Assembly (NCBI RefSeq): GCF_000746205.1
Contig: NZ_JQKV01000001.1
Coordinates: 794,814 to 858,813 of the forward strand
From: Halorubrum sp. BV1
GTDB lineage: Archaea > Halobacteriota > Halobacteria > Halobacteriales > Haloferacaceae
Length of the DNA stretch: 64,000 nt
Direction of reading: 5' to 3'
In this document: piece after piece, positions 8,296 through 17,852 of the stretch
How positions within the stretch are numbered: position 1 is the stretch's first letter
Layout: every line of letters starts with the position of its first letter
Position numbers and translations under genes: made by a program
Notes under the pieces: generated by a model
The model's input: the letters and a program-made list of their open reading frames with translations, nothing else
What the model was told of the DNA's origin: nothing
The model's database searches: none

Positions 8296-9090
8296 TCACG
8301 CGCGAACGACGAGCACGGAGAGGTCGGAGAATGCGGTGTCGTCGGGGCCGTCGCCGCCGGCCCCGTCGGCGAGCGTTCCGAGGTCGGTCCGCGTGATCTG
8401 CTCGTCGGGGTGTGTCAGCCGCTCGCAGACGATTGCTTCGCGGGTCCGGTCGGCTCCGCCGTCGGCGAGATCGGCCGCCACGTCCTCGGGCATCCAGTCG
8501 TACGGCCGCGGGATCACGATCAGGTGACGGTCGCCGACGGCCTCCCGGAGGCGCGCGAGCGCTGGCGAGAGGTCGCCTCTGACGTGGAGCGTCTCGAAGA
8601 CGGACGCTTCGAGCGGCGTGCGGGCGCGGCTCGCGGCCATCTGCACCGAGGAGATTCCGGGGACGACGCGGACCGGCGCGTCGACCGCGGCCTCGACTTT
8701 CCCGAGGAACTGGTAGCCGGAGTGGTTCGGGTCGCCCATGAGCACGGCGACGCCGCGCGCTCCGTCGGCGACGCGGGCGGCGAACCGGCCGAGCGCCTCG
8801 GGCTCGTCGCGGTACCCGCAGGTGATGAGCTCCGCGTCGGTCTCGTCGGCGACGAACTCGACCACGGTCTCGAAGCCGACGACCACGTCCGCCTCGCGGA
8901 GCAGCCGACCCGCGCGCCGGGTCAGGAACTCAGTGTTGCCGGGACCGATCCCGACGGCGTGGACCGGCGGTTCACCGTCGGACTCCGCGTCGGGTCGCGA
9001 CGACTCGGGCGCTGCGCTCGCCGCCTCGGCCGGGGAGTCGGGGAGGTCGGGGACGGGGTCGTCGGAGCCGTCGGAGTCGTCGCCGGTCAC
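8296..9090 (-). CDS. cbiE: Cobalt-precorrin-7 (C5)-methyltransferase
   Basis: 264 residues. A disordered acidic leader of about 40 residues is followed by the SAM-dependent tetrapyrrole methylase fold: VHAVGIGPGNTEFLTRRAGRLLREADVVVGF, VAVLMGDPNHSGYQFLGKV and VVPGISSVQMAASRA. The GDPNHSGY and GISS motifs point to CbiE/CobL-N, which methylates C5 of cobalt-precorrin-7 (C15 and decarboxylation are done by CbiT). It is the last gene of a cobN-cbiC-cbiE operon, and its ATG overlaps the stop of cbiC by four bases. Confidence 0.9.
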   Translation of the reverse strand: MTGDDSDGSDDPVPDLPDSPAEAASAAPESSRPDAESDGEPPVHAVGIGPGNTEFLTRRAGRLLREADVVVGFETVVEFVADETDAELITCGYRDEPEALGRFAARVADGARGVAVLMGDPNHSGYQFLGKVEAAVDAPVRVVPGISSVQMAASRARTPLEASVFETLHVRGDLSPALARLREAVGDRHLIVIPRPYDWMPEDVAADLADGGADRTREAIVCERLTHPDEQITRTDLGTLADGAGGDGPDDTAFSDLSVLVVRA

Positions 9091-9899
9091 AGGTCGATCT
9101 CCCCCTCGCCGTCTCGCGGCTCCGCGCCCTCGCCGCTCGACCGTTCGGAGGTCGCTACGCAGACCTCCCCCTCCCGAGCGTCGCTCGCGACGTGGACGAG
9201 TTCGTTCGTCAGCCCGGCGGCGAGGCCGCTGCCGCCGCGCCGGCCCACGTTGGTGACGGCGGGCACGTCGTGGGCGGCACAGACCTCGCGGAGCCGCTCG
9301 CGCGAGTCCGCGGCCTTCACGAAGCCGACGGGCGTCGCGACGACGACCGCCGGCCGCGTGCCGTCCTCGATGCAGTCGGCGAGCGCGAGCGCCGCGGTCG
9401 GCGCGTTCCCGACGACGGCGATCGCGTCGTCGTAGACGCCCTCGCGGTCGAGTTCGAGCACGGCCGCCGCGGTCCGGGTCATCCCGGTCTCGGCGGCCAG
9501 CTCCGCGCCGTTGCCGATCGCCTTGCGCACCGCACAGTCGTGGCCGCGGCCGGTGATCCCGGCTTTCACCATCGTGATGTCCGTCACGATCGGGCGCTCG
9601 TCGAGCACCGCGCGTGCCCCGGCGCGGACCGGTTCGCTCTCGTCCGCGCCGGTAAAGCGGACGAGGTGCTGGAACTCCGGGTCGCCGGTCGCGTGGACCG
9701 ACTTGGCGCGCAGGCGGTCCGCGAGCGTCTCCTGTGGAACCAGCTCGTGGACGCGGTCCATGCTGGTCTCGGCGATGTCCATGGCCGCCTCGGTCGTCGC
9801 CCCGAGGTCGGCGTACGCCTCGCGGTCGCCGGAGCCGTCGTCATCGGCCGTTTCGGGTGTCGTTGCCGTCGCGTCGGGTGTCTCTGGTGTGTCGCTCAT
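9087..9899 (-). CDS. cbiC: Cobalt-precorrin-8 methylmutase
   Basis: 270 residues. After an acidic leader, the CbiC/CobH fold is clear: VTDITMVKAGITGRG (with its conserved lysine region), GNGAELAAETGMTRTAAAVL, AIAVVGNAPTAALAL and VVATPVGFVKAADSRERL. The enzyme moves the C11 methyl to C12 to give cobyrinic acid. ITMVKAGI and GFVNA/GFVKA are family hallmarks. It lies 19 bases after cobN and overlaps cbiE, so the three are surely co-transcribed. The C-terminal 30 residues are acidic and non-conserved in appearance. Confidence 0.93.
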   Translation of the reverse strand: MSDTPETPDATATTPETADDDGSGDREAYADLGATTEAAMDIAETSMDRVHELVPQETLADRLRAKSVHATGDPEFQHLVRFTGADESEPVRAGARAVLDERPIVTDITMVKAGITGRGHDCAVRKAIGNGAELAAETGMTRTAAAVLELDREGVYDDAIAVVGNAPTAALALADCIEDGTRPAVVVATPVGFVKAADSRERLREVCAAHDVPAVTNVGRRGGSGLAAGLTNELVHVASDAREGEVCVATSERSSGEGAEPRDGEGEIDL

Positions 9900-9918
9900 G
9901 GTGTTAGCAGATCTGCTC

Positions 9919-12900
9919 TCAGTCGTCGTCGCCGGCGCGGCCAGCGAGCGCGTCCGCGCCGTCCCGCGACTCGCGCTCCTCGATCGCCCCCTCGGCGCGG
10001 AGGTTCAGGTCGCGCAGGCGCTCTTCGGTCTCCGCGTCGGCGTCCCACAGCCCGCGGTTTATCGCCTCTCCTAACGTGTCCGTAATGGAGTCGAGCGCCC
10101 ACGGGTTCACGTCCGAGAGCCACTCGCGGCGGTCCTCGTCGAAGGCGTACGCGTCCGCGACGGCCTCCCAGAGCGTGTCGCTCACGACACCGGTGGTGGC
10201 GTCCCAGCCGAGCACCACGTCGACCGTCGAGGAGAGGTCGCCCGCGCCCTTGTAGCCGTGCTCCTCCATCGAGTCGAGCCAGCGCGGGTTCAGCACGCGC
10301 GAGCGCAGCGCCTTGCGGACCTTCTCCTCGTTGGTGTAGACGCGCACGTCGTCGGGGTCCGAGGAGTCGCCGACGTAGGAGGCGGGCTCTTCGCCCGCGT
10401 GCTCCGTGACCGCCGTGATGAACCCGCCGTGGAACGCGTACCAGTCGGAGGAGTCGAACTCGTCCTGCTCGTCCGTGTCCTCGATCTTCACGGTCGCCTC
10501 GACGCCGGAGAGCCGGCGCTCGAAGGCGTCGTGCGCCTCGGTCACGCGGCCGCGCTTGCCGAGCGCGTAGCCGCCCCACTGAGTGTACACGTCGGCGAGG
10601 TCGGAGCGGTCCTCCCACTCGCCCTCGTCGACCGCCTTGTTCGTCCCCGCGCCGTAGCCGCCGGGCGTCGTCGTGAACACCCGGTGCGTCGCGGCCGACT
10701 CGGGGTCGTCGACGCCCGCGGCGGCGAGTTCTTCCGTGTCTTCTTCGACGTGTTTCTTCACGTAGTTCAGCTCGTGGGGCTCGTCGAGGTCGACCACGGC
10801 GTCGACCGCGTCGTGGATCACGCCCGCGGCCGCGGGGAAGGCGTCGCGGAAGAGCCCGGAGACGCGCGTCGTCACGTCGATCCGGGGCCGATCCAGTTCG
10901 TCGAGCGGGATCGGTTCCACGTCCTCGACGCGGCCGGCGTCGGACCACACCGGCTCGACGCCCATCAGCGCGAGCACCTGCGCGATCGTCTCGCCGCGCG
11001 TCCGGACCGTCGGCGTCCCCCACGCGACGACGCCGACCTCCTCGGGGTACGCTCCTTCGTTATCCAGATGTCGATCCAACACGCCCTCCGCGACCTCCCG
11101 GCCCACGTCCCACGCGGCGCGCGCGGGCACCTTCCGCGGGTCGAGCGTGTAGAAGTTCCGGCCGGAGGGGAGCAGATCGACCCCGCCGCGGGTGGGCGCG
11201 CCGCTCCCTCCCGGCGGGACGTACTCGCCGGCGAGCGCGTCGGCGACGTTGCCGACCTCGGCGCGCGCGCCGCCGACGCGCGGGGCGGCCTCCTTGCAAA
11301 TGTACGCGAGCGCCTCGCGGAGGTCGTCGTGCGCGCCGGACCGCGCTCGCGCGTCGCCGATCGTGTCGACGTCGACGACGAGCAGGTTCATGTTCACCTC
11401 GTCGTCCGGCCCCGCCTCCCGCTCGGACTCCGGCACGTCGAAGCCGCGCTCGGCGAGCGTCGCCACGAGGTCGAGGCTCACCTCGTGGACGCGGTCGGCC
11501 GCCTCCGCGTACGTCATGCCCAACTGCTCGTCGTACGCGCCGGGGTCGGCGCGCATCCGGTCGTAGTCGACCCCCAGCACCCCGGCGACCGACTCGCGGA
11601 GGCTCGGCGCGCCCGGGTTCTCGAGCCGGGTGAGCGCGACGAGGTACTCCACGAGCCGGTCGCCCGCGGGCGGCTCGCCGAGGGTGTGCAGTCCCATCCG
11701 GATCTGGGTGGTCTTCACGTCGGTCAGGTACGCGTGGATCCGCTCGATCAGGTCGTCGATGGCGAGGTCTGCGCCCGACACCTCGCCCTCCGCGAGCGTC
11801 GAGCCGGCCTCCTCGGGACCGCGCACGTCCGCCTTTTGCGCTATTTCGCCGTCGATCCCCAGCTCGACCGCGAGATCCAGCTCGTCGACCGCCTCTCGGA
11901 TCCGACGTTCGAGCCGCTCGCCGTCGTCGGGGCGCGCGTCGGTCGTCCCGGCCTCGCGGTACTGGTTCGCCAGCTCCTCCAGCTCCGCGAGGTCGTCGTA
12001 GGTGCCGGCGTTCGCCATCGGCGGCGTGAGGTGGTCGACGACGGCGGCGTACGAGCGGCGCTTCGCCTGCGTCCCCTCGCCGGGGTTGTTGATCACGTAG
12101 GGGTAGACGTTCGGCAGGTCGGCGATGAGTTGGTCGGGGGCGGACGACGCGTCCAGTCCGACGGTCTTGCCCGGGAGCCACTCCAGCGAGCCGTGCGTGC
12201 CCATGTGGACGACCGCGTCGGCCTCGAACGACTCCCGGAGCCAGCCGTAGAAGGCGACGTAGTCGTGCGGGGGCTGAAGGTCGGAGTCGTGGTACACCTT
12301 CGAGGGGTCCATCCCGAACCCGCGCGGGGGTTGAACCGTGACGAGCACGTTCCCGAACTCGACGCCCGGGATCGCGAACGGGCGGTCGGGCGGGTCGCCC
12401 CACTCGTCGAGGACCGCCTCGCGGAAGCCGTCGTCGAGGCCGTCGAACCAGCTTCGGTAGGTCGCGGGCGAGACGGTGTCGACGCTCAGATCGCGGACGT
12501 CTTCGGGCGCGACCCAGCGCTCGTCGAGGGTGAGCTGCGAGGTGAGCGCGTCGATAAGCGCCGCGCCGTCGGTCGGGGGGCCGCTCTCGGCGTCGCCGGC
12601 GCCCGCCGCTCCCGTTTCGCCCGCTCCGAGGTCGTACCCCCGCTCGTCAAGCTCTCCGAGCAGGTTCGCGGTGCTCGCGGGCGTGTCGAGGCCGAACGCC
12701 GTGCCGATGCCGTCGTCGCTCGGCGGGTAGTTGTGGAGGACGACCGCCACGCGCGTCTCCTCTGGCGGGCGGTGTCGGAGCCGCGCCCAGTTGACCGCCA
12801 GCGACGCGACGTGATCGACCCGGTCGTCGATCGGGTAGTGCTGTTTCGGGGCCGAGCCGATCCCCGCCGCGTCGTCCGCGCGCTCCTTTCCGGAGATGGG

Positions 12901-13872
12901 GTGGGTGATCACGTTGCCGTCGAACTCCGGGAGCGCCACCGACAGCGCGAGTTCGAACCCCATCACGCCGGTGTCGCTGGCCGCGTAGCGCGACCGCGAC
13001 CGCATCGTCGTCACCGTCTGGAGCACGGGGACGCCGAGCCGGTCCAAGAACACGTCCTCCGCGCTCGCGCCCTCGTCGTCGGCGTCGCGGCCGCGCTCGT
13101 CCATCGAGAGCGCGAACATGAACGACGAGCACATCGCGTCGACCACGGGGTCGCCGTCGGCGTCGAGCAGCCACTCGTCGGTGACGCGCTCGGCGTCCCA
13201 GCCGTCCTCGTCGCCGGCGGGGTTACAGAAGATCGGGAGCGCGTCGACGCCGCGCGCTTCGAGCGCGCGCACCTGCGCGTCGACGTACCGCGTGTTCTCG
13301 TGCGTCCAGTGGGACTCGTAGAACCACACCCCGACGGTCGGCGTATCGGGGTCGAACGTCGCGACCAGCTCCTCGTACCCCGCGCCCGGGTGGTCGGGAT
13401 GATACACGCCCTCGGACGGGAGCGCGACCGGCTCGTCGTACGCGTACCCCTCGGCCGGCGCGTCGCTTGGAGCGCCGTAGGTGTCGGCCAGATATCGCAG
13501 GAGGTTCGCGAGGTTGGCGGTCCCGCCGCGCTCCAGGTACGCGCGGACGCGCTCCGCGACCGCGTCGTCGGCCGTCGTGTCCTCGGCGGCGAAGGCGTCC
13601 CCGGTCGCCTTCACGACGACGGGAATCCCCGCCTCGCGGAGCCGGGCCGTCGCCCGCTCGTAGCCCGGCATGCTGTCGGTGCCGCCGTGGAGCCACAGCA
13701 CGACCGCCGCGGCGTCCGCCTCGACCACCGCCGAGAGGAACGCGTCCACGTCGGCCGGATCGTCGAGGTCGCCCTTCGAGCGCGCGAGCAGGTCGACGTC
13801 CGTCTCGCCCGCGGCGGCGGCCACGGACCCGAGTTCGTTCTCCGTCGCCGTGTAGAGTCCGAGTGTCGTCAT
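9919..13872 (-). CDS. cobN: Cobaltochelatase large subunit CobN
   Basis: About 1317 residues from the ATG at 13872 (MTTLGLYTATENELG); an upstream extension of 19 codons is open but would run across the divergent gene start. Full-length similarity to the CobN/BchH chelatase family is shown by VGVWFYESHWTHENTRYVDAQ, GNVITHPISGKERADD, RVAVVLHNYPPSDDGIGTAFGLDTP, DAVVHMGTHGSLEWLPGKTVGLD and VINNPGEGTQAKRRSYAAVVDH. This subunit holds the tetrapyrrole and inserts cobalt, driven by an AAA+ ATPase partner. That partner is very probably the divergent gene at 13907. It heads the cobN-cbiC-cbiE operon. A C-terminal acidic tail is typical of halophiles. Confidence 0.95.
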   Translation of the reverse strand: MTTLGLYTATENELGSVAAAAGETDVDLLARSKGDLDDPADVDAFLSAVVEADAAAVVLWLHGGTDSMPGYERATARLREAGIPVVVKATGDAFAAEDTTADDAVAERVRAYLERGGTANLANLLRYLADTYGAPSDAPAEGYAYDEPVALPSEGVYHPDHPGAGYEELVATFDPDTPTVGVWFYESHWTHENTRYVDAQVRALEARGVDALPIFCNPAGDEDGWDAERVTDEWLLDADGDPVVDAMCSSFMFALSMDERGRDADDEGASAEDVFLDRLGVPVLQTVTTMRSRSRYAASDTGVMGFELALSVALPEFDGNVITHPISGKERADDAAGIGSAPKQHYPIDDRVDHVASLAVNWARLRHRPPEETRVAVVLHNYPPSDDGIGTAFGLDTPASTANLLGELDERGYDLGAGETGAAGAGDAESGPPTDGAALIDALTSQLTLDERWVAPEDVRDLSVDTVSPATYRSWFDGLDDGFREAVLDEWGDPPDRPFAIPGVEFGNVLVTVQPPRGFGMDPSKVYHDSDLQPPHDYVAFYGWLRESFEADAVVHMGTHGSLEWLPGKTVGLDASSAPDQLIADLPNVYPYVINNPGEGTQAKRRSYAAVVDHLTPPMANAGTYDDLAELEELANQYREAGTTDARPDDGERLERRIREAVDELDLAVELGIDGEIAQKADVRGPEEAGSTLAEGEVSGADLAIDDLIERIHAYLTDVKTTQIRMGLHTLGEPPAGDRLVEYLVALTRLENPGAPSLRESVAGVLGVDYDRMRADPGAYDEQLGMTYAEAADRVHEVSLDLVATLAERGFDVPESEREAGPDDEVNMNLLVVDVDTIGDARARSGAHDDLREALAYICKEAAPRVGGARAEVGNVADALAGEYVPPGGSGAPTRGGVDLLPSGRNFYTLDPRKVPARAAWDVGREVAEGVLDRHLDNEGAYPEEVGVVAWGTPTVRTRGETIAQVLALMGVEPVWSDAGRVEDVEPIPLDELDRPRIDVTTRVSGLFRDAFPAAAGVIHDAVDAVVDLDEPHELNYVKKHVEEDTEELAAAGVDDPESAATHRVFTTTPGGYGAGTNKAVDEGEWEDRSDLADVYTQWGGYALGKRGRVTEAHDAFERRLSGVEATVKIEDTDEQDEFDSSDWYAFHGGFITAVTEHAGEEPASYVGDSSDPDDVRVYTNEEKVRKALRSRVLNPRWLDSMEEHGYKGAGDLSSTVDVVLGWDATTGVVSDTLWEAVADAYAFDEDRREWLSDVNPWALDSITDTLGEAINRGLWDADAETEERLRDLNLRAEGAIEERESRDGADALAGRAGDDD

Positions 13873-13906
13873 AACGTTTGTAAACCCTCGTTGCTGTAAG
13901 TCAACT
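13873..13906. promoter_or_regulatory. Very short divergent promoter region, cobN / chelatase ATPase
   Basis: Only 34 bases separate the ATG of cobN and the GTG of the chelatase ATPase gene, so the two promoters must overlap each other's coding starts. It contains GTTTGTAAAC (13876-13885), a near-perfect palindrome that lies about 25 bases before the plus-strand start and could serve as its TATA region or as an operator. Coordinated expression of the chelatase subunits is the likely reason for the arrangement. Confidence 0.5.
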
Positions 13907-16231
13907 GTGCTTGATGAAGGCAGCGACAAAAACCCACCGACGCGAACCGCGGAGTTCGGCGACGTGGTCGGTCAGACCGAACTGAAGCGGGCGCTCTCGG
14001 CCGTCGGCGCGAACGACGACCTCTCGGGCGTGCTGGTCCGCGGCGAGAAGGGGACCGGAAAGTCGACGCTCGCCCGCGCGCTCGCGTCGTACCTGCCCGA
14101 GCGGCGCGTGGTCGCCGACTGTCGGTACGGCTGTCCTCCCGGCGACCCGAGCCGGCAGTGTCCCTCGTGTCGCCGGCGGGCGAGCCTCCCGGTCGCGACC
14201 CGGCCGGCGCCGTTCGCCACGCTGCCGCTCGGCGCGACCCGCGAGGCGGTCGTCGGGTCGCTGTCGGTGGCGGGCGCGCTCGACGGCGAGGCGTCGTTCG
14301 ATCCGGGGCTGTTGGCGCGGGCGAACCGCGGCGTCCTCTACGTGGACGAGGTGAATCTCCTTGACGACCACCTCGTCGACGTGGTGCTCGACGCGGCTGC
14401 CTCCGGCGTGAACACCGTGGAGCGCGACGCGGTCTCGCTGACCCACCCCGCCGAGTTCACGCTTATCGGGACGATGAACCCGGAGGAGGGTGCGCTCAGG
14501 CCGCAACTCCGCGACCGGTTCGACCTCGCCGTCGACGTGACCGGACTCGACGCGACCGACGACCGGATGGCGGTCGTCGACCGGGCGCTCGGCCGCGACG
14601 CCGGAGCGACTGCCCGGAGCGGCGGTGACGCGACCCGAGAGACCGGCGAGGACGACGCGGCGGGCGGCAAGGGAGACGAGACTGGCGCGACGGCCGGCGA
14701 TCCGCCGTTCGACGATCCCGCCGCGGCGATCGCGGACGCACGCGGTCGGCTCGGCTCGGTGACGCTCCCAGACTCGTTCCTCCGCGACCTCGTCGAACTG
14801 TGTCGCGACGCCGGCGTCGACGGCCACCGGGCGGACATCGCGGCCGCGCGCTGCGCCCGCACCCTCGCCGCGCTCGACGGTCGCAGTCGCGTGATCGAGG
14901 GCGACGTGCGCGAGGCCGCGTCGCTGGCGCTGCCCCATCGCCTGCGCACCGACCCGTTCGAGGAGACCGCCGACGCCGACGAGTTGATCGACGACCACCT
15001 CGGGGACGACGGCGACGAACCGGACGCGGGCGAAGGAGACGCCGGCGAGGACGCCGACGGAACAACGGACGGCGAGGCCGGAGAGGGCGGCGAAGAGACG
15101 GACGGTGAGGGGGAAGGCGACCCGGGCGACCGCAACGGCGAGAGTGAGGGTAAGGGCGGCGGAGGCGGCGAGGAGCGCGGCGGCGACGAAGACGCGCCGG
15201 CCGAGACCAGGGGCGACGAAGGCGAGGACAGCGACGGCGACGCGGACGGCGGCGCAGACGACGGACCGAACCGCGACCCAGACGGCGGCCGCGGCCGCGA
15301 ACCGCCCGAAACGATGGCCAACGAGAGCGGCAGCGAGGCTGACTCCGCGGGCGACGACCCGGATACGGATTCCAGAGACGACCCGGACGAGGAGACCGAA
15401 GACGACACCGAGGAGGCGACGCCGCTGGTGCCGGGGTCAGACCGGGTCGGCGTCGGCGACGCGGTCGCGCCCGATGTCGAGACGCCCGACGCCGGAACGC
15501 CGGCCGGAGGAGACGGCGACGGGCGGTCGAGCGCGGCCCCCTCGACGCGAGGGACCGGTCCGCGGGTCCGAACGGAGCGCGCGCGCTCCGGCGACCGGGT
15601 CGACGCCGGCGCGTCGGTCCGGGCGGCGGCCGAGCGCGGCGGCCGGAGTGTCAAGGAGCGGGACCTCCGGCGGTCCGTCCGCGCCGACGACGCCGAGACG
15701 CTCGTCTGTTTCGCCGTCGACGCCTCCGCATCGATGCGCGGGCCGATGCGGGCGGCGAAGGGCGCGGCGATCGACCTCCTCCGCGACTCCTACGAGCACC
15801 GCGACGCCGTCGCGCTGGTGGCGTTCGCCGGCGACGACGCCGGCCTCTTGCTCCCGCCGACGGACGACGTGGGGCGGGCGGCGCGTCACCTGAAGGAGCT
15901 TCCGACGGGCGACCGGACCCCGCTCGCGGCGGGCGTCGACGCCGCGGCCGACGCGATCGCGCGCGCCGACGCCGACGCGTCGCTCGCGGTTGTCGTCACC
16001 GACGGTGGCGCGAACGCCGCTGAGCGGCCGACCGCGGCCGTCCGGGAGGCCGGCGGGCGGCTCCGCGAGGCCGCCGACCGAACGCTCGTCGTCGACGCGG
16101 CCGACGCTGAGGGCGTCGTCCCGACGCTCCTCGATGCGACAGGCGGCGAGCGCATCCCGCTGTCGTCGCTGTCGGCGGAGCGGGTCGAGCGAGAACTCGG
16201 CGGGACGGCGGACGACCGGTCGGAGCGGTAG
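13907..16231 (+). CDS. Chelatase AAA+ ATPase fused to VWA domain (ChlI-ChlD type, CobN partner)
   Basis: 774 residues from a GTG start. Residues about 15-330 are an AAA+ ATPase: FGDVVGQTELKRAL, Walker A GEKGTGKSTLARAL, an inserted CRYGC...CPSCRRR cysteine cluster, Walker B region GVLYVDEVNLLDDH and sensor motif GTMNPEEGALRPQLRDRFDL. A very acidic, Gly/Asp/Glu-rich linker spans about 360-540. The C-terminus is a VWA domain with an intact MIDAS (VDASASMRG) and a following TDGG. This is the I plus D subunit organisation of magnesium chelatase in one chain, and next to cobN it should be the ATPase motor for cobalt insertion. Its end converges on the DUF3209 gene. Confidence 0.9.
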   Translation: MLDEGSDKNPPTRTAEFGDVVGQTELKRALSAVGANDDLSGVLVRGEKGTGKSTLARALASYLPERRVVADCRYGCPPGDPSRQCPSCRRRASLPVATRPAPFATLPLGATREAVVGSLSVAGALDGEASFDPGLLARANRGVLYVDEVNLLDDHLVDVVLDAAASGVNTVERDAVSLTHPAEFTLIGTMNPEEGALRPQLRDRFDLAVDVTGLDATDDRMAVVDRALGRDAGATARSGGDATRETGEDDAAGGKGDETGATAGDPPFDDPAAAIADARGRLGSVTLPDSFLRDLVELCRDAGVDGHRADIAAARCARTLAALDGRSRVIEGDVREAASLALPHRLRTDPFEETADADELIDDHLGDDGDEPDAGEGDAGEDADGTTDGEAGEGGEETDGEGEGDPGDRNGESEGKGGGGGEERGGDEDAPAETRGDEGEDSDGDADGGADDGPNRDPDGGRGREPPETMANESGSEADSAGDDPDTDSRDDPDEETEDDTEEATPLVPGSDRVGVGDAVAPDVETPDAGTPAGGDGDGRSSAAPSTRGTGPRVRTERARSGDRVDAGASVRAAAERGGRSVKERDLRRSVRADDAETLVCFAVDASASMRGPMRAAKGAAIDLLRDSYEHRDAVALVAFAGDDAGLLLPPTDDVGRAARHLKELPTGDRTPLAAGVDAAADAIARADADASLAVVVTDGGANAAERPTAAVREAGGRLREAADRTLVVDAADAEGVVPTLLDATGGERIPLSSLSAERVERELGGTADDRSER

Positions 16232-16249
16232 CCCGCGCCGCTCGCGGTT

Positions 16250-16621
16250 TCACTCCTCGACGGGGAAGGCGTCGTGGAGGTCGTGGTGGGTCTCGCCGAG
16301 CCCGTCGAGCAGGTCGTCGCCGTGGGTCGCGAGGCGGGCGAGGCTCCGTTCGGCGTCGCGGACGGCGACGAGGCGGCCGCGAACGTAGTCGGACTCGGGG
16401 TCGTCGGCGTCGAGCGTCGCGACCTCCTCCTCCAAGTCGACGAGTGCGGCGTCGAGGTGACGACGGAGCGCGTCAAGCGTCTCGGCGGTCGCGAGCCCCT
16501 CGATGGGGCCCGAAAGCTCGCCGTCCAGTTCCTTCTCGGCGTGCTCGCGCGCGGCGCGGTCGTCGGTGCCGAGGACGTTCATTAAGCCGAGTCGTAGCGC
16601 TTCGAGTTCGTGGCAGCTCAT
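16250..16621 (-). CDS. DUF3209 family protein of the cobalamin cluster
   Basis: 123 residues, starting MSCHELEALRLGLMNVLG, then mainly helical and acidic (LDALRRHLDAALVDLEEEVATLDAD). It has no recognisable catalytic motif; the early Cys-His pair (C3-H4) and a histidine pair near the end (GETHHDLHDAF) could bind metal, which is inference. The family (DUF3209 as I recall it) occurs in haloarchaeal cobalamin clusters next to cbiX. Here it lies one base after the cbiX stop on the same strand, as the last gene of the long cbi operon. Confidence 0.75.
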   Translation of the reverse strand: MSCHELEALRLGLMNVLGTDDRAAREHAEKELDGELSGPIEGLATAETLDALRRHLDAALVDLEEEVATLDADDPESDYVRGRLVAVRDAERSLARLATHGDDLLDGLGETHHDLHDAFPVEE

Positions 16622-16622
16622 G

Positions 16623-17852
16623 TTATTGTAACGTGTCGTGGACGAGATCGGAGACGATGCGCTCGCGGTCGAGGTGCGAGGAGACGATGCGGTCCGCGTC
16701 GGACTCGCCGACGCCGCCGTACCAGACGCCGTCGGGGTAGACGGCCACCATGGGGCCGTCGCCGCACTGGTCGAGACAGGAGGTCCGCGTGACGCGCGCG
16801 TCGCAGGCGTCGGAGTCGCGGACGGCCTGCCGGAGCCGCTCCAACACCGCGGGCGACCCGGCGGCCGCGCAGGTCTGGTTCGTGCAGACCGCGACGTGGT
16901 TGGCCGGCGCGTCGTGAGCGTGCGGGTCGTCGTCGACGTCTTCGCGGTCGGCGTGGGCCGCGCTGTGGGTCATCGCGCGCAGCATGGCGCGAGCGCCCCC
17001 CTCGTCGGCCTCGTACCCGTCCAGTTCGACCTTGTACTTGCAGGTGTCACAGGACATCTCGACGCTGCCGGTGCGGGCCTCCTGCCAGCGGTCCGCGAGC
17101 ACGTCGAGCAGCCGCGGGTCCGTCCCGAGGGGCTCGCCCGGGGCCGCGTCGACGTAGGGATACTCGGCGTCGAACGACTCCGCCCCCTCCGTGATCCGGC
17201 CCGTGAGCACGCCGTCGCCGAGCATGTAGGGAAGGACGACGACCGCGTCCGGCCGCCCGCGGGCCACGCGGTGAAGCGTCTCGTCGAGCGTCGGGTCGGT
17301 GACGCCGATGTACGTGGCGCGCGCATCGGCGAACTCGCGGCCCTCGTACAGCAGCCGCGCGAGCTTGTGCACGTCGGCGTTGGCGTCGGGGTCGGAGGAG
17401 CCGCGGGCGCACAGCACGACCACCACCTCGTCGTCGGCGCGGTCGACGCCCAACTCTCGCTCGACGGCCGCAGCGCGGTCGTCGAGCAGGTCGAGCAGCG
17501 CGGGGTGCACGCCGAGATGCGAGCCGTTGCGGATCTCTAGGTCGGGGTGGTCGGCCCGCGCCCGTTTCACTGCGAGGGGCACGTCGTTTTTTACGTGGCT
17601 CGCCGCGAAAAGCGAGAGATGGACGACCGAGACGCGCGAGACGCTCCTCGCGAGCCCCGCGATCGCCTCGTCGATGGCGGGCGAGGCGAGTTCGAGGAAC
17701 GCGGCGTCGACCGGGATCCCGAGCCGCGATTCGAGGTCTGCCGCGAGCGTCCGCACCTGCTCGTTCGACTTCTCGCGGCGGGAGCCGTGCCCGACGAGCA
17801 GCACCGCTTCGTCCGAGAGCGCGGCCGGGGTCGGGGCGGTCTCGCTGCTCAC
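16623..17852 (-). CDS. cbiX: Sirohydrochlorin cobaltochelatase CbiX with C-terminal Fe-S domain
   Basis: 409 residues from a GTG at 17852 that overlaps the previous stop. Two CbiX-type halves are visible (EAVLLVGHGSRREKSNEQV in the first, VVVVLCARGSSDPDANAD in the second), as in the long two-domain chelatases. They insert cobalt into sirohydrochlorin at the start of the anaerobic pathway. After about residue 265 comes SCDTCKYKVELDGYE, a His/Asp-rich stretch, then a thioredoxin-like 2Fe-2S ferredoxin domain (VCTNQTCAAAG ... TSCLDQCGDGPMVAVYPDGVWYGGV). The Fe-S domain is related to the separate protein at 24229. Iron-sulphur centres are known in some CbiX enzymes; their role is unclear. Confidence 0.9.
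   Translation of the reverse strand: MSSETAPTPAALSDEAVLLVGHGSRREKSNEQVRTLAADLESRLGIPVDAAFLELASPAIDEAIAGLARSVSRVSVVHLSLFAASHVKNDVPLAVKRARADHPDLEIRNGSHLGVHPALLDLLDDRAAAVERELGVDRADDEVVVVLCARGSSDPDANADVHKLARLLYEGREFADARATYIGVTDPTLDETLHRVARGRPDAVVVLPYMLGDGVLTGRITEGAESFDAEYPYVDAAPGEPLGTDPRLLDVLADRWQEARTGSVEMSCDTCKYKVELDGYEADEGGARAMLRAMTHSAAHADREDVDDDPHAHDAPANHVAVCTNQTCAAAGSPAVLERLRQAVRDSDACDARVTRTSCLDQCGDGPMVAVYPDGVWYGGVGESDADRIVSSHLDRERIVSDLVHDTLQ

Noticed and set aside
10258..13899. A 1213-codon open frame antisense to cobN
   Set aside because: It mirrors cobN codon structure, is Arg/His/Val-rich with no domain, and the cobN frame has clear conserved motifs. High GC creates long antisense frames.
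14338..15654. A long Ser/Pro-rich frame antisense to the chelatase ATPase gene
   Set aside because: It is only the complement of the Asp/Glu/Gly-rich linker and has no protein features.
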